From assembly GCF_000633595.2 (NCBI RefSeq), contig NZ_JIBU02000001.1, forward strand, positions 124,001 through 188,000: a stretch of 64,000 bases of DNA, read 5' to 3'. Within the stretch, counting starts at the first letter, position 1. The number at the start of each line of letters is the position of its first letter. A program made the position numbers and the translations under genes. This DNA is from Clostridium drakei (GTDB lineage Bacteria > Bacillota > Clostridia > Clostridiales > Clostridiaceae). Below, one piece after another: positions 16,711 through 27,631 of this stretch. The notes below the pieces were generated by a model. The model had not been told where the DNA came from, did no database searches, and saw only the letters and a list, made by a program, of their open reading frames with translations.

Positions 16711-17508
16711 ATGGGAGACTGGCTTTTAAAGAAAGATGACTATGTACCTAAAGCTGATAAAGATAGTTTTATAGATAAAACTATAGTGGGACTTTTAAGT
16801 ATTTTATCTTTAATAAAGAGAAGCAACAAAGTTAATAATAATTTTATGTACAAGCTTAATCCATCTATAAAATTGATTTTTACAATTATAAACATAATAT
16901 TTTTGTCAATGTCTAAGAATCTTATGTACATATTAATTGTAGATGTGTATATGCTATTTACTTTGAGTTTATTAGACATAGAAGACATAAAAAAAATTTT
17001 AGCAGTAAGTATAGTGGTACCAATTTTTACATTTATTATGATTATACCTTCTATTATTATGGGAAATGTAACAAATAGTATACTTCTTATCTTAAAAGTA
17101 GTAGGTACCATATTAGCTATAAATATCTTATCTTATACTACTAAGTGGCATGATATAACAAAGGCGCTTAAAAACTTCTTCATACCAGATATATTCATAT
17201 TAGTCTTCGATATAACCATAAAATATATTTATATTCTTGGAGAATTTTCTTTAGAGATGATTTATGCTCTAAAATTAAGGTCTATAGGTATAAATGATAG
17301 TAAATACTCTTCTTTATCTAAAGTAATGGGGAATCTTTTCTTAAAATCAAAGGAAATGGGTGATGAAATGTATTCCGCCATGGAATGTAGAGGATTCACA
17401 GGAGAGTATATATCTTATTCAAACTTTAAATTTTCCTTTAAGGATTTTGCTTATGTTATAATAAATGTAGTAATTATATTGATGTATTTTTATTTTGCTA
17501 GGATGTGA
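16711..17508 (+). CDS. cbiQ: ECF-type cobalt transporter T component (CbiQ-like)
   Basis: 265-residue membrane protein of the EcfT/CbiQ family, coupling the ATPase to a substrate-binding S component. Hydrophobic segments span about 50-135 and 235-262. The cytoplasmic coupling helices carry the family pattern ALKLRSIG and SAMECRGFTGEYI (the A-R-G-type motifs). ATG 16711 is preferred over ATG 16705 because AGGTGG is then about 8 bases upstream. It overlaps the next gene's start region. No cbiM or cbiN lies next to it. The cobalt role is inferred from the adjacent cobalamin cluster. Confidence 0.82.
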   Translation: MGDWLLKKDDYVPKADKDSFIDKTIVGLLSILSLIKRSNKVNNNFMYKLNPSIKLIFTIINIIFLSMSKNLMYILIVDVYMLFTLSLLDIEDIKKILAVSIVVPIFTFIMIIPSIIMGNVTNSILLILKVVGTILAINILSYTTKWHDITKALKNFFIPDIFILVFDITIKYIYILGEFSLEMIYALKLRSIGINDSKYSSLSKVMGNLFLKSKEMGDEMYSAMECRGFTGEYISYSNFKFSFKDFAYVIINVVIILMYFYFARM

Positions 17509-17510
17509 TA

Positions 17511-18239
17511 ATGATGATTGAATTTAAAGATGTTTATTTTAAATACAAAAATGTAGATGTATTAAAAAATATAAATGTAAGTATTAAAGAAGGAGAAGCT
17601 TTGGCTTTAATAGGTCCTAATGGCAGTGGTAAATCAACATTTTTAAAAATTGTAAATGGAATAGAATTTGCAAAAAAAGGAAAATACTACTTTAAAGGTG
17701 AAGAAATAAATAGTAAAAAGTTAGAAGATAATAAATTCTGTAAATTATTTCACAAAAATGTAGGCTTTGTATTTCAAAATTCAGATGCACAACTTTTTTG
17801 TTCTAACGTATATGATGAAATAGCATTTGGACCAAGGCAGATGGGCTTAAAGGAAGAAGAAGTGAATATGAGAGTTGAAGATTGCTTAAAGCTTTTAGAT
17901 GTAGAAGATCTTAGAGAAAGGGAACCATATAATTTAAGTGGTGGAGAGAAAAAGAGGGTAGCTATAGCTAGTGTTTTAGCTTTAAATCCAGAGGTTTTAG
18001 TTTTAGACGAACCTATGAATGGTATAGATCCTAAAGGAAAAAGATTTTTGAAAGATCTTATGATAAAATTAAATTCTAGTGGTAAAACTATAATTTGTTC
18101 TACCCATGATTTTGAATATGTGCAAGATGTATTTAAAAGAGCTTTAGTTTTTTCAGAAGAACATACTATTGTAAGGGATGATGATTATAATTCCGTAATC
18201 AATGATAACGATTTTTTAGTTCATTACAATATCAAGTAA
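17511..18239 (+). CDS. cbiO: ECF-type cobalt transporter ATP-binding component (CbiO-like)
   Basis: About 242 residues. Walker A GPNGSGKST near 37-45, Q-loop VGFVFQNSDAQLF, signature LSGGEKKRVAIA, Walker B VLVLDEPMNGID and switch His TIICSTHD. The DAQLF after the Q-loop and FGPRQMGL are typical of ECF A components. Start at ATG 17511 (or 17514), 5-8 bases after AGGATG that spans the upstream stop. Co-translated with the T component. It immediately precedes the cobalamin riboswitch, but no terminator is visible between them. Confidence 0.87.
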   Translation: MMIEFKDVYFKYKNVDVLKNINVSIKEGEALALIGPNGSGKSTFLKIVNGIEFAKKGKYYFKGEEINSKKLEDNKFCKLFHKNVGFVFQNSDAQLFCSNVYDEIAFGPRQMGLKEEEVNMRVEDCLKLLDVEDLREREPYNLSGGEKKRVAIASVLALNPEVLVLDEPMNGIDPKGKRFLKDLMIKLNSSGKTIICSTHDFEYVQDVFKRALVFSEEHTIVRDDDYNSVINDNDFLVHYNIK

Positions 18240-18281
18240 TTATAAGTTCTAGATGGGATTTATTTATTGGAAGTAGAGTTA

Positions 18282-18310
18282 TTGACAGAGTAACTTAATT
18301 GTAATAAACT
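18282..18310 (+). promoter_or_regulatory. promoter of the cobalamin operon
   Basis: TTGACA (18282-18287), a 17-bp spacer and TAAACT (18305-18310). Initiation would fall just before the cobalamin riboswitch. Confidence 0.7.
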
Positions 18311-18332
18311 AAATTTATAAAAAAATATTGTA

Positions 18333-18520
18333 ACTTCAGGTGCCTTTTTAATAAGGTGAAAAGGGAATGCGGTTGAATTCCGCAGCAGCCCCCGCTACTG
18401 TAAATGAGGACAAACCTTTACTGGCCACTCTATTAATATTAGAGGAAGGCAAAGGAGAGAATGATTCATAAGCCAGGAGACCTGCCTGATTAAAACATAT
18501 GCTTTCGGAGGGAAAGGACT
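18333..18520 (+). promoter_or_regulatory. adenosylcobalamin riboswitch
   Basis: Conserved elements in order: CAGGTGCC opening, AAAGGGAATGCGGTTGAA, the CAGCCCCCGCTACTGTAA junction, and the B12 box AGCCAGGAGACCTGCC near 18471-18486. It heads the cbiP-cobO run and should shut transcription down when adenosylcobalamin is sufficient. Confidence 0.96.
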
Positions 18521-18532
18521 TTTAATATAGTA

Positions 18533-18556
18533 CTTCCGGCATTTGCCGGTTTTTTA
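18533..18556 (+). terminator. riboswitch-controlled terminator
   Basis: CCGGCATTTGCCGG (18536-18549) is a GC-rich hairpin followed by TTTTTTATT, the likely expression platform of the cobalamin riboswitch. Confidence 0.82.
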
Positions 18557-18682
18557 TTATATAAAAAATTGTCTTAAAAGTCAAAAAATATGCAGTGTGT
18601 TAAAAAGTGTATTGATATTGCATAAAATTGATTTTGGACAATTTTTTTAGTGTACAAAAATTTTAAGAGGGGAAGGATTAGT

Positions 18683-20200
18683 ATGGCTAAAATTATGATT
18701 CAAGGCACAGGATCATCAGTAGGAAAGAGTATACTAGTAGCAGCACTTTGTAGAATTTTTACACAGGATGGATATTCTGTATGTCCTTTTAAGTCACAGA
18801 ACATGTCTTTAAATTCATATATAACTTTAGATGGGAAGGAAATGGGTCGTGCACAAGTGCTTCAAGCTTATGCTGCAGGTCTTCAACCTGAAGCATATAT
18901 GAATCCTATACTTTTGAAGCCAACTTCTGATAAAAAATGTCAAATTATAGTTAATGGGAAGGTATATGGAAATAGTACTGCTATGGAATATCATAATATG
19001 AAATTACAATTTAGGGATATGCTTAAAGAGCAATTTGAAGAAATGGAAAAAAAATTTGATATCATAGTAATGGAAGGAGCAGGTAGTCCTGCGGAAATAA
19101 ATTTAAGAGATAGAGATATAGTAAATATGGGAATGGCAGAAATTGTAGATGCACCTGTTTTGTTGGCTGGAGACATAGATAAAGGAGGAGTATTTGCATC
19201 TTTAGCAGGAACCATGGTTCTATTTAATGAAGAAGAAAAGAAGAGGGTTAAGGGTACTATAATAAATAAATTTAGAGGCGATGTTGAAATATTAAAACCA
19301 GGACTCACTATGCTGGAAGATATAATAAAAATACCATGCCTAGGTGTAATTCCTTATTTTCATTTGGCATTAGAAGATGAAGATGGTGCAGTAGAATTTA
19401 ATAAGAGGATAACGGCACCTATAGATATAGCTGTAATAAAGCTTCCACACATATCTAATTTTACAGACTTAGATTCACTAAAGAGTGAAGAGGATGTATC
19501 AGTGAGATTTATAGAAACCGTTGAAGAATTTGGAAATCCTGATTTAGTTATAATTCCAGGAAGCAAGAATACTATTGAGGACTTACTTAAGCTTAGAAAA
19601 TTTGGTATAGAATCACGCATAAAGGAATATAGCAAAGATGGTTTAGTTATAGGAATTTGTGGTGGATATCAAATGCTTGGAAAAATAATAAAAGATCCTT
19701 ATGGTGTAGAAACAGAAGTTCCAGAGGTAGAAGCTATGGGTCTTTTGGATATAGATACTGTATTTGAGGAAGAAAAGGTTACTACAAGAGTAAAGGCAGA
19801 AAGTATAAGAGAGTTTGATGTATATAAGGATGAAGCTTCAACAGAAAAAAGAAAAATAGACGTATATGGGTATGAAATACATATGGGAATATGTACTTAT
19901 GGTGAAAAAGCAAAACCTTTGTTTAAGATCATAGACAAAAATGGAGAAGAAGTTTGTTTGCAGGATGGTGCTGTAAATAATGAAGAAAATATTATGGGAA
20001 GCTACATACATGGAGTTTTTGATGGTGTACATTTTAGAGAATATGTATTAAATAAAATAAGATCAAAAAAAGGTATGAAAACTAAGAAATCCTATATATA
20101 TGAAAATTTAAGAGAAAAAGAGCTTGATAAACTTGCAGACATAATTAGACAAAATATGGACATACAAAGTATATATAATATTATGGGAATGAAGAAATAA
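18683..20200 (+). CDS. cbiP: cobyric acid synthase (glutamine-hydrolysing)
   Basis: Amidates the b, d, e and g side chains of adenosylcobyrinate a,c-diamide to give adenosylcobyric acid. 505 residues. The N-terminal dethiobiotin-synthetase-like P-loop is GTGSSVGKS; later come KSQNMSLNS and [12 protein letters not shown]. The C-terminal class I glutamine amidotransferase has nucleophile C326 in [10 protein letters not shown] and a C-terminal His in [12 protein letters not shown] 18683 follows GAGGGGAAGG; the frame-opening GTG at 18650 has no ribosome site. First gene after the cobalamin riboswitch. Confidence 0.95.
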   Translation: MAKIMIQGTGSSVGKSILVAALCRIFTQDGYSVCPFKSQNMSLNSYITLDGKEMGRAQVLQAYAAGLQPEAYMNPILLKPTSDKKCQIIVNGKVYGNSTAMEYHNMKLQFRDMLKEQFEEMEKKFDIIVMEGAGSPAEINLRDRDIVNMGMAEIVDAPVLLAGDIDKGGVFASLAGTMVLFNEEEKKRVKGTIINKFRGDVEILKPGLTMLEDIIKIPCLGVIPYFHLALEDEDGAVEFNKRITAPIDIAVIKLPHISNFTDLDSLKSEEDVSVRFIETVEEFGNPDLVIIPGSKNTIEDLLKLRKFGIESRIKEYSKDGLVIGICGGYQMLGKIIKDPYGVETEVPEVEAMGLLDIDTVFEEEKVTTRVKAESIREFDVYKDEASTEKRKIDVYGYEIHMGICTYGEKAKPLFKIIDKNGEEVCLQDGAVNNEENIMGSYIHGVFDGVHFREYVLNKIRSKKGMKTKKSYIYENLREKELDKLADIIRQNMDIQSIYNIMGMKK

Positions 20201-20214
20201 TGAGGTGATGTATT

Positions 20215-21189
20215 TTGATAGCATCTTTTATATCAATGAATATATTAGATATAATTTTAGCTGTAATAATAGATTGGCTAATAGGTGATCCAAATTGGTT
20301 GCCACATCCTATTATATATATAGGTAAGCTTATAGGATTTCTTGATAAAAAAGGAAGAAAACTATGTAAATCTAATGGTGGGATTAGAGCTTTTGGAGGA
20401 TTTATTGTAATAATTGTAGCAGGTGCGAGCTTTTTTATCACATTTGGTATTTTAAAGTTAGTAAGTTCTTTGCCCTGGTTGTTTCATGTTGTCAATGTAC
20501 TAATAATATGGACAACATTAGCAGCAAAATCTCTAAGTAAGGAAGCTAAAAAGGTCTATCATGCATTGAAAGATAAAGATATAGAGAAAGCTCGATTAAT
20601 GCTTTCATATATAGTTGGAAGGGATACAACACAGCTTGGTGATAATGAGATAATAAGAGCTGATGTGGAAACAGTAGCTGAAAATGCTTCAGATGGAGTT
20701 ATTGCACCAATATTTTATGCAATAATTGGAGGAGCACCTTTGGCAATGATGTATAAGGCTATAAATACTATGGATTCAATGCTTGGATATATGAATGAAA
20801 AATATAGATATATAGGATTTTTTCCAGCTAAGGTAGATGATGTCTTCAATTTTATACCTGCAAGAATAACTGGAATACTTATATGTTTAAGTTCCTTTGT
20901 AGTTAAAGGCAATGTTATGGAAAGCCTTTCTATAATGCTTAGAGATAGAAAAAATCATAAAAGTCCCAATTGTGCCTATCCAGAAGCGGCTGCTGCAGGA
21001 GCTATGAAAGTACAGTTAGGTGGAACTAATGTATATTTTGGAGAAGTAGTTTATAAACCTACAATAGGAGATAAGAAAAAGGCATTGAGTTTCGAACATA
21101 TAAACGAGTCTATAAAGCTTATGTATGCTGCTGAAATTTTTATGATAATTATATATGTAGCATTTATGTTTGCAATTATTAAGAATTAA
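20215..21189 (+). CDS. cbiB: adenosylcobinamide-phosphate synthase
   Basis: Membrane protein joining aminopropanol phosphate to adenosylcobyric acid. 324 residues with several hydrophobic segments. Family motifs: DWLIGDPNWLPHPI near the N-terminus, RDTTQLGDNEIIRADVETVAENASDGVIAP in the middle and SPNCAYPEAAAAGAMKVQLGG later. TTG start at 20215 with GAGGTG about 8 bases upstream; no ATG is better placed. It follows cbiP by 14 bases. Confidence 0.94.
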   Translation: MIASFISMNILDIILAVIIDWLIGDPNWLPHPIIYIGKLIGFLDKKGRKLCKSNGGIRAFGGFIVIIVAGASFFITFGILKLVSSLPWLFHVVNVLIIWTTLAAKSLSKEAKKVYHALKDKDIEKARLMLSYIVGRDTTQLGDNEIIRADVETVAENASDGVIAPIFYAIIGGAPLAMMYKAINTMDSMLGYMNEKYRYIGFFPAKVDDVFNFIPARITGILICLSSFVVKGNVMESLSIMLRDRKNHKSPNCAYPEAAAAGAMKVQLGGTNVYFGEVVYKPTIGDKKKALSFEHINESIKLMYAAEIFMIIIYVAFMFAIIKN

Positions 21190-21226
21190 ATTATGCTTTA
21201 TAAAAATAATTTAGGATGTGATTGAT

Positions 21227-22327
21227 ATGGAACATGGAGGAGATATATATACAGAAGGAATTTTAAAAGGAAGAGAAATTTTAGATTTTAGTTCTAATAT
21301 AAATCCATTAGGAGTTCCAGAGAGTTTTACAAATAATTTGAATGAAGCTGTAAAAGCTGTAGAAAAATATCCAGATGTTGAATATAGGTGCTTAAAAAAG
21401 TGTATTAAAGAATATTTAGATTTCAGTGTGGATTATTTTAAATCTGAAGTTTATAATGAAAAAAGTGAATCTTTTATATCCGAAAAAGATATAATTCTTG
21501 GCAATGGGGCAGCAGAGATTATAGATTTGTCCATAAGTTGTTTTAAAAAAGTTTGTATAGCAGTTCCTTCATTTATAGAATATGAAAAAAATGCTTTAAA
21601 ATGGGGATGTGACGTAATATATTCTATAATAAAAAAGGATATGACTTATGATTATGAAGATATATTATTGCAAGTAAAAAAGTCAGAAGCACTTATTATA
21701 GGAAATCCTAATAATCCTAATGGCGGAATAATAAATAAGGATAAATTTAAAAAAATATTAGACTTTTGTGAAGAAAATAATAAAACAGTTATAGTAGATG
21801 AAGCTTTTATAGAATTTACAGGGAAAAATAATTTTAGTTTTTTAGAGAAAATAAAAAATTATAAGTGCATATTTTTAATTAGAGCTTTAACTAAATTCTT
21901 TGCTTTGCCTGGTATTAGAATAGGATATGGGATAAGCAAAAATGATGAACTTATACAGAAAATTAAAAGCAAACAAAATCCTTGGAATATAAATTGTTTT
22001 GCAGAAATTGCGGCAAAATATGTTTTAAAGGATAGAAATTATATAGAAGATTCATTAAAATGGATCAATGAAGAGAGAAAATATATGATTTCAAATTTAA
22101 AAAGAATAGCTTTAATAGAAGAAGTGTATAATACTTATTCTAATTTTGTATTATGCAGGCTTAAAGATTTAAATTGTGATGAATTGTATAAAATATGTTT
22201 AGATAAAGGAATTGCAATTAGAAAATGTGATAATTTTAAAAACTTAAATGATAAATATATTAGGCTAGCTATTAAAAATAGGGAAAGTAATAATAAAATT
22301 ATAAAGCTTTTAAATTCATTAAGTTAA
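21227..22327 (+). CDS. cobD: L-threonine-O-3-phosphate decarboxylase
   Basis: PLP enzyme (class I aminotransferase fold) making (R)-1-amino-2-propanol O-2-phosphate for CbiB. About 366 residues. Landmarks: [10 protein letters not shown] and [11 protein letters not shown] at the start, [21 protein letters not shown], and the PLP-lysine region [16 protein letters not shown]. These are CobD-like rather than HisC, and the gene sits between cbiB and hemA. ATG 21227 is chosen over the GTG at 21218 because AGGATG precedes it suitably. Its substrate would come from PduX at 39786. Confidence 0.92.
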   Translation: MEHGGDIYTEGILKGREILDFSSNINPLGVPESFTNNLNEAVKAVEKYPDVEYRCLKKCIKEYLDFSVDYFKSEVYNEKSESFISEKDIILGNGAAEIIDLSISCFKKVCIAVPSFIEYEKNALKWGCDVIYSIIKKDMTYDYEDILLQVKKSEALIIGNPNNPNGGIINKDKFKKILDFCEENNKTVIVDEAFIEFTGKNNFSFLEKIKNYKCIFLIRALTKFFALPGIRIGYGISKNDELIQKIKSKQNPWNINCFAEIAAKYVLKDRNYIEDSLKWINEERKYMISNLKRIALIEEVYNTYSNFVLCRLKDLNCDELYKICLDKGIAIRKCDNFKNLNDKYIRLAIKNRESNNKIIKLLNSLS

Positions 22328-22386
22328 GTTTTTGTACGATTGCTATCAATTGTAGTGGTAGTGAATTATTTTGGGAGATGGTAATA

Positions 22387-23583
22387 ATGATACAACTTAT
22401 AGGTTTAAAAAGAGATGTAAAATTAGAAATAAGAGAAAAATTTTCTGTAATACAAAAACGTTGTGAAAAGTTCACAAAGAGTTTAAAAGAAGTTTGTGAT
22501 GAAGTTGTAGTGATAAGTACTTGTAACAGAACTGAAATATACTTTAATGCTAAAGATCATGATGATGCTATGGTAAATAAAGTTTTTGATATATTAGGTT
22601 GGGATAAAAATTTGAAAAACTATACTTTTCATTATAAGAGCAATGAAGTAATTAAGCATTTGATGGATGTAGTATGTGGATTTAATTCTTTGATTTTAGG
22701 AGAAGATCAAATTTTAGCTCAAGTTAAGGAAGCCTATGAAATTGCTTTGAATTCAAAAACTGTTCATAGAGATTTGCAGAGACTTTTTCAAATTGCAGTT
22801 ACTTGTGGAAAAGAGTTTAGAACTAAGTCAAGTCTTTATAAAATACCAGTATCTTCATCATCTATAGCAGTTAATGAAAGCAGAAAACGCGGAATAAAAA
22901 GATTTATGCTTTTAGGCTTTGGGGAAGTTGGACAGCTTGCAGCGAAGTATATTTTATCTGCAGGTTTCGAGGTGCTATATATAGCAGTAAGAAATCCCAA
23001 AGTTGTAGATATAGAAGATCCTAGAGTGAAAGTTATAAATTTTGACGAAAGAGTGGAAAATTATACTGATGTGGATTGCATAATATCATGTACTTCAGCA
23101 CCTCATTGTGTAGTAAGAAAGAATAATTTACCACAAAAAACTATGACTATATTTGATCTAGCTGTGCCTAGAGATGTAGAAGAAGAAGTTTGTAATATGG
23201 AAAATGTAACAGTATATAATATTGACAAGGTAAGTTCCATAGATGATGAAAATAGAAAAAAAAGAAAAGATATAATGATTAAAAATAGATATATAGTTGA
23301 TAAATATATTAAAGAATTTTCAGATTGGCAGAAGATACAAAGTATTTCCGGAGAAATAGTAAACCTTAAAAAATGTGGAGAAAAGGTGTATAGGAAGAGA
23401 TATAAAACCTTTAAAAATAAAAGGTACACTAAGGATAATGAAAAATTGGCTGAAGTACTTTTTAAAAGTACATCAGATGCTTTTATTAATAGAGCTATAG
23501 ATGTATTAAAAGAGGAACAGCTGAAGGGAAGTGCTGAGGATTGTATGAAAATAATAAAGAAGATATTTTATGTTGCGGAATAA
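22387..23583 (+). CDS. hemA: glutamyl-tRNA reductase
   Basis: First committed step of C5 tetrapyrrole synthesis: Glu-tRNA to glutamate-1-semialdehyde. 398 residues. Catalytic Cys in [13 protein letters not shown] (near 45-50), then [20 protein letters not shown], the NADPH domain [17 protein letters not shown], and [14 protein letters not shown]-like [14 protein letters not shown] dimerisation helix ends the protein. ATG 22387 is preferred because GGGAG is about 9 bases away. Located in the cobalamin operon, so tetrapyrrole precursor supply is tied to B12 demand. Confidence 0.94.
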   Translation: MIQLIGLKRDVKLEIREKFSVIQKRCEKFTKSLKEVCDEVVVISTCNRTEIYFNAKDHDDAMVNKVFDILGWDKNLKNYTFHYKSNEVIKHLMDVVCGFNSLILGEDQILAQVKEAYEIALNSKTVHRDLQRLFQIAVTCGKEFRTKSSLYKIPVSSSSIAVNESRKRGIKRFMLLGFGEVGQLAAKYILSAGFEVLYIAVRNPKVVDIEDPRVKVINFDERVENYTDVDCIISCTSAPHCVVRKNNLPQKTMTIFDLAVPRDVEEEVCNMENVTVYNIDKVSSIDDENRKKRKDIMIKNRYIVDKYIKEFSDWQKIQSISGEIVNLKKCGEKVYRKRYKTFKNKRYTKDNEKLAEVLFKSTSDAFINRAIDVLKEEQLKGSAEDCMKIIKKIFYVAE

Positions 23584-23591
23584 AATATACA

Positions 23592-24239
23592 ATGCTTTCA
23601 CTTATGTCCAATAAGATAAAAGTGCTTATTGTTGGAGGAGGAAATGCAGCTCTTATAAAGGCTAAAACTTTTATAAAAAAAGGATGCTTAGTTTCAATAG
23701 TTGCCAAAGACTTCAATGATGGATTTAAAGAACTAAAAAATTATAGTAATTTAAAAATTACAAAATCAGAATACAAAAGAGAATATATAGAATGTAATCA
23801 TTTAGTTATAATTGCTACTAATTCAGAAAAAATAAATTTTGAAATAAGATCACATTGTATAGAAAGCTATAAGCTATATATAGATTGTACATCTCCAGAA
23901 AATGGATTGTGTGTTACGCCTTGTCAGAGAAATACAAAAAATATTTTCTTAGGAGTTAACACTTCTAGTGGAAATCCTAGAGCATCTGTATATTTGGCAG
24001 ATAAGATAAAAGATTGTGCAGTTAAATATGATAAATTTATTGAATTTACATCAGATTTGAGAAAAAGGTTGGAAAATAGCAGTATAAAGAAGGAAATAAT
24101 GAAATTTGTATGTTCTGAAGATTTTTATTTTTTTTATGAAAAAGGAAAAGAAGATATAGTACTAAATATGTTTTATATGGACGAATACACTGATAATAGG
24201 ATGGTGATTGATTTTGAAATTAAAAATTGCAACTCGTAG
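23592..24239 (+). CDS. precorrin-2 dehydrogenase / siroheme synthase N-terminal-type protein
   Basis: About 215 residues, resembling the NAD-dependent dehydrogenase/ferrochelatase part of CysG (Met8p/SirC). It carries [22 protein letters not shown] (Rossmann GxGxxA-like), [13 protein letters not shown], and the [19 protein letters not shown] segment. It oxidises precorrin-2 to sirohydrochlorin, which CbiK can then load with cobalt. Start is uncertain: the frame opens with TTG 23541 inside hemA, but ATG 23592 lies just after the hemA stop. The end overlaps hemC by 26 bases. It is shorter and more divergent than typical CysG domains, so the metal-insertion role is doubtful. Confidence 0.8.
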   Translation: MLSLMSNKIKVLIVGGGNAALIKAKTFIKKGCLVSIVAKDFNDGFKELKNYSNLKITKSEYKREYIECNHLVIIATNSEKINFEIRSHCIESYKLYIDCTSPENGLCVTPCQRNTKNIFLGVNTSSGNPRASVYLADKIKDCAVKYDKFIEFTSDLRKRLENSSIKKEIMKFVCSEDFYFFYEKGKEDIVLNMFYMDEYTDNRMVIDFEIKNCNS

Positions 24240-25101
24240 AAGTCAGCTTGCCCAAGTGCAAACAGAAACTATAATGAAAATTTTAAAGGAAGATTATGAT
24301 ATTGATTCTGAAAAACTTCTAGTAGAGACTACAGGAGATAAAATATTAGATGTATCCTTAAGTAAAATTGGTGGAAAAGGTCTTTTTATAAAAGAAATAG
24401 AAATAGCATTATTGAATGATAAAGCAGATGCTGCAGTGCATAGCATGAAAGATGTGCCTTTTGATGTTCCTGATATGTTTGAAATAGTGTCTATGCCTCC
24501 AAGAGAAGATGTCAGAGATGCATTTGTTTCAATGAATGGTGTACATTTTAAAGAATTAAAAAAAGGAGCAAAAATTGGAACTAGCAGCAATAGGAGATCT
24601 GCACAAGTTAAACTTTTAAGACCTGATTTAGAAATAGTGCCTATAAGAGGTAATGTACAGACTAGAATATCTAAAATAGAAAAAGAAAATTTAGATGGAA
24701 TAATATTAGCAGCAGCAGGACTTAAAAGAATGGGTATGGAAAATATTATAACAGATTATTTTGATGTTGATGAGATAGTACCAGCAGTAGGTCAAGGAGC
24801 TTTAGGAATAGAGACAAAAAAGAATAGTGCTAATGAAGAGGCATTTAAAAGAATGGAAGATGATAATACAAGAATATGCGTTGAGGCTGAGAGAAGTTTT
24901 ATGAGAACTTTAAATGGAGATTGTCATTCAACTATAGGTGCTTATGCAGAAATAAATGAAAATACCATTAGTATTGTAGGAATATTTCAAGTTGGAGATA
25001 AGCTTATAAAGAGAGATATAGTTGGTAACAAGGAAGATTACATGGAATTAGGGTATAAATTAGCTAAAAAAATTATAGAAACATATAGAAACATAATGTA
25101 G
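24214..25101 (+). CDS. hemC: porphobilinogen deaminase (hydroxymethylbilane synthase)
   Basis: Polymerises four porphobilinogens to hydroxymethylbilane. About 295 residues. Motifs: [37 protein letters not shown] (catalytic Asp region), [21 protein letters not shown] and the dipyrromethane-cofactor Cys in [15 protein letters not shown] 24214 is preferred; GGTGA is about 6 bases upstream. It overlaps the preceding gene. Confidence 0.94.
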   Translation: MKLKIATRRSQLAQVQTETIMKILKEDYDIDSEKLLVETTGDKILDVSLSKIGGKGLFIKEIEIALLNDKADAAVHSMKDVPFDVPDMFEIVSMPPREDVRDAFVSMNGVHFKELKKGAKIGTSSNRRSAQVKLLRPDLEIVPIRGNVQTRISKIEKENLDGIILAAAGLKRMGMENIITDYFDVDEIVPAVGQGALGIETKKNSANEEAFKRMEDDNTRICVEAERSFMRTLNGDCHSTIGAYAEINENTISIVGIFQVGDKLIKRDIVGNKEDYMELGYKLAKKIIETYRNIM

Positions 25102-25118
25102 AAAGGGATGAGAATTAA

Positions 25119-26585
25119 ATGGGAAAGGTTTATCTTATAGGAGCAGGACCAGGAGATGAAGAACTTATAACTTTAAAAGCTATAAGAAAGTTAAAACAGT
25201 GTACAGCAGTAATGTATGATAGACTTGCAGGTATAGGCATTTTAAAATATTTAAATTCAAATTGTAAAATATATTATTGTGGAAAAGAGCCAGGATGTCA
25301 TTATAAAACCCAAGAAGAAATTAATAATATGCTGGTTGAATTAGCTAAGCAAGGACATATTGTTGGAAGAATAAAAGGTGGAGATCCATACATATTTGGA
25401 AGAGGAGGAGAAGAAGCCTTAAGGCTTATAGACGAAGGAATAGACTTTGAAGTTATTCCAGGAATTACATCTCCTATTTCTGTGCTTAACTATGGTGGAA
25501 TACCTGTAACTCATAGAAAGATAGCACAAGGCTTTCATGTGTTTACTGGTAAAAGTGCAGAAAAATTGAATATAAATTGGAATGCAGCAGCAAATGTTGG
25601 AGGAACGCTTATATTTTTAATGGGATTTGAAAATCTAGGTATTATTTCAAAAAAACTTATGGAAAATGGAATGGATGAAGCTACTCCCTGTGCAGTGGTT
25701 ATGAGAGGAACTACTGCTAAACAAAAAAAGGTAGTTGGAACTTTAAAGAATATAGAAGAAAAAGCGTTAAAAGCAGAATTGCATTCTCCTTCTATTATAG
25801 TGGTGGGACAAGTAGTACAATTTAATGATAAATTGAACTGGTATGAAAAAAAACCGTTATTTGGGCAAAATGTATGTATTACTAGAACTAAAGAACAATC
25901 AAAGGAAATAAGGGAAAAATTAATAGATTTAGGCGCTCAAGTTACAGAAATAAATTCTATAGAGATAAAATATAATGAAGAAGCAATGGGTCAGTATATA
26001 AATAAATTGAATTCTTATGATTATATAGTATTTACTAGTGTAAATGGAGTAAATAATTTCTTTAATTATTTAAATAATAATAATTATGATATAAGAAAAA
26101 TAAAAGCAGTATTTGCTGCTATAGGACCTGCTACAGAAAATGCTATAAAGCATAGAGGAATTATTCCTGAAATTATTGCAGAAAAATTCGTAGCAGAAAG
26201 CTTATTTGAAAAAATGAAAAACTTTATAAAATCTGGGGATAAAATATTTTTACCAAGAGCTAAAAATGCCAGACCTTATTTAGCAGAAGTGTTAAGAGAA
26301 AATGGATGTATTGTGGATGAATGTCATGTTTATGAAACAGTATTAGGAACACTTCCTAGTGAAAGGTGTTTTGATGATGTAGATACAGTAGTATTTACAA
26401 GTCCTAGTACTGTAAATAATATGATAGAATTAGTTGGAGTAGACAGCATAAAACAAAAAAGAGTAATTTCTATAGGCCCAATTACAGGTAGTACATTAGA
26501 AAAGCAAAGCATAAAATATGAAGTTTGTGATGAGTATACTACAGAAGGAGTAATTAAAAAGTTATTAGATAAGAGTAATAGTTAA
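25119..26585 (+). CDS. cobA-hemD: fused uroporphyrinogen-III C-methyltransferase / uroporphyrinogen-III synthase
   Basis: Bifunctional 488-residue protein. Residues 1-245 are the SAM-dependent methyltransferase: VYLIGAGPGDEELITLKA, then GRIKGGDPYIFGRGGEEA and VIPGITSPISVLNYGGIPVTHR. Residues about 255-485 are the HemD domain: VCITRTKEQSKEIREKL, YDYIVFTSVNGVNNFF, AAIGPATENAI and VVFTSPSTVNNM. It closes the uroporphyrinogen III ring and methylates it at C2/C7 to precorrin-2. This fusion is common in clostridia. Good GGGATGAG site before the ATG. Confidence 0.94.
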   Translation: MGKVYLIGAGPGDEELITLKAIRKLKQCTAVMYDRLAGIGILKYLNSNCKIYYCGKEPGCHYKTQEEINNMLVELAKQGHIVGRIKGGDPYIFGRGGEEALRLIDEGIDFEVIPGITSPISVLNYGGIPVTHRKIAQGFHVFTGKSAEKLNINWNAAANVGGTLIFLMGFENLGIISKKLMENGMDEATPCAVVMRGTTAKQKKVVGTLKNIEEKALKAELHSPSIIVVGQVVQFNDKLNWYEKKPLFGQNVCITRTKEQSKEIREKLIDLGAQVTEINSIEIKYNEEAMGQYINKLNSYDYIVFTSVNGVNNFFNYLNNNNYDIRKIKAVFAAIGPATENAIKHRGIIPEIIAEKFVAESLFEKMKNFIKSGDKIFLPRAKNARPYLAEVLRENGCIVDECHVYETVLGTLPSERCFDDVDTVVFTSPSTVNNMIELVGVDSIKQKRVISIGPITGSTLEKQSIKYEVCDEYTTEGVIKKLLDKSNS

Positions 26586-26657
26586 AAATTGAGCTATGAT
26601 GACAAAAAATATTTTATTAATATAAAAAATAATATATAGAAAAGGGGAAATGACAAA

Positions 26658-27629
26658 ATGTTTAGAAGACATAGAAGATTAAGAGAAAATGAAGTTATAA
26701 GAGGAATGGTAAGAGAAACATACCTTCACACAAGCGATTTTATATATCCATTATTTGTAGTAGAAGGAACAAACAAAAAAGAGGAGATTTCATCTTTACC
26801 AGGCAATTATCATTTTTCTATAGATAGATTGCATGAAATAGTGGATGAAATGAAGGAAGTTGGAGTTAAAAGCGTACTATTATTTGGAATTCCACATCAT
26901 AAGGATGAATGTGGAAGTGGAGCTTATGATGAAAATGGAATAATTCAAAAGGCTATAAGAAAAATAAAAGAATTGGACCCAGAAATGTTTGTTATAACAG
27001 ATGTTTGTATGTGTGAATATACAAGTCATGGTCATTGTGGAATAATTCATGATCATAAAGTAGATAATGATGAAACTTTAAATTACATAGCTAAAATATC
27101 AGTATCTCATGCAAAAGCAGGAGCAGATATGATAGCACCTTCAGATATGATGGATGGAAGAGTACTTGCTATAAGAGAAGCATTAGATGAAAATGGCTTT
27201 AAAAATGTATCTATAATGGCGTATAGTGCTAAATACTGTTCAGCATTTTATGGACCATTTAGAGAAGCAGCAGATTCAGCACCACAGTTTGGCAATAGAA
27301 AGGGTTATCAAATGGACCCAGCAAATGTAAGAGAAGCTATGCTTGAAATAGAAGATGACATAGATGAAGGCGCAGATATTATAATGGTTAAGCCAGCTAT
27401 GCCTTATTTAGATGTAATAAGATTGGCAAGAGACAGATATGATTTTCCAATAGCAGCTTATAATGTAAGTGGTGAATTTGCTATGGTTAAGGCGGCAGCT
27501 AAAGCAGGACTTATAGATGAAAAAGCAGTAGCACTTGAAATGTTAACATCTATAAAAAGAGCAGGAGCAAAAATGATTATTACATATTATGCATTAGATG
27601 CAGCTAAATGGATTAGGGAGGAAAGATAA
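26658..27629 (+). CDS. hemB: porphobilinogen synthase (5-aminolevulinate dehydratase)
   Basis: Condenses two 5-aminolevulinates to porphobilinogen. 323 residues. It begins [20 protein letters not shown]. The zinc-type cysteine cluster is [14 protein letters not shown]; Schiff-base lysine regions are [16 protein letters not shown] and [25 protein letters not shown] precedes the ATG. Followed 2 bases later by hemL. Confidence 0.95.
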   Translation: MFRRHRRLRENEVIRGMVRETYLHTSDFIYPLFVVEGTNKKEEISSLPGNYHFSIDRLHEIVDEMKEVGVKSVLLFGIPHHKDECGSGAYDENGIIQKAIRKIKELDPEMFVITDVCMCEYTSHGHCGIIHDHKVDNDETLNYIAKISVSHAKAGADMIAPSDMMDGRVLAIREALDENGFKNVSIMAYSAKYCSAFYGPFREAADSAPQFGNRKGYQMDPANVREAMLEIEDDIDEGADIIMVKPAMPYLDVIRLARDRYDFPIAAYNVSGEFAMVKAAAKAGLIDEKAVALEMLTSIKRAGAKMIITYYALDAAKWIREER

Positions 27630-27631
27630 TA

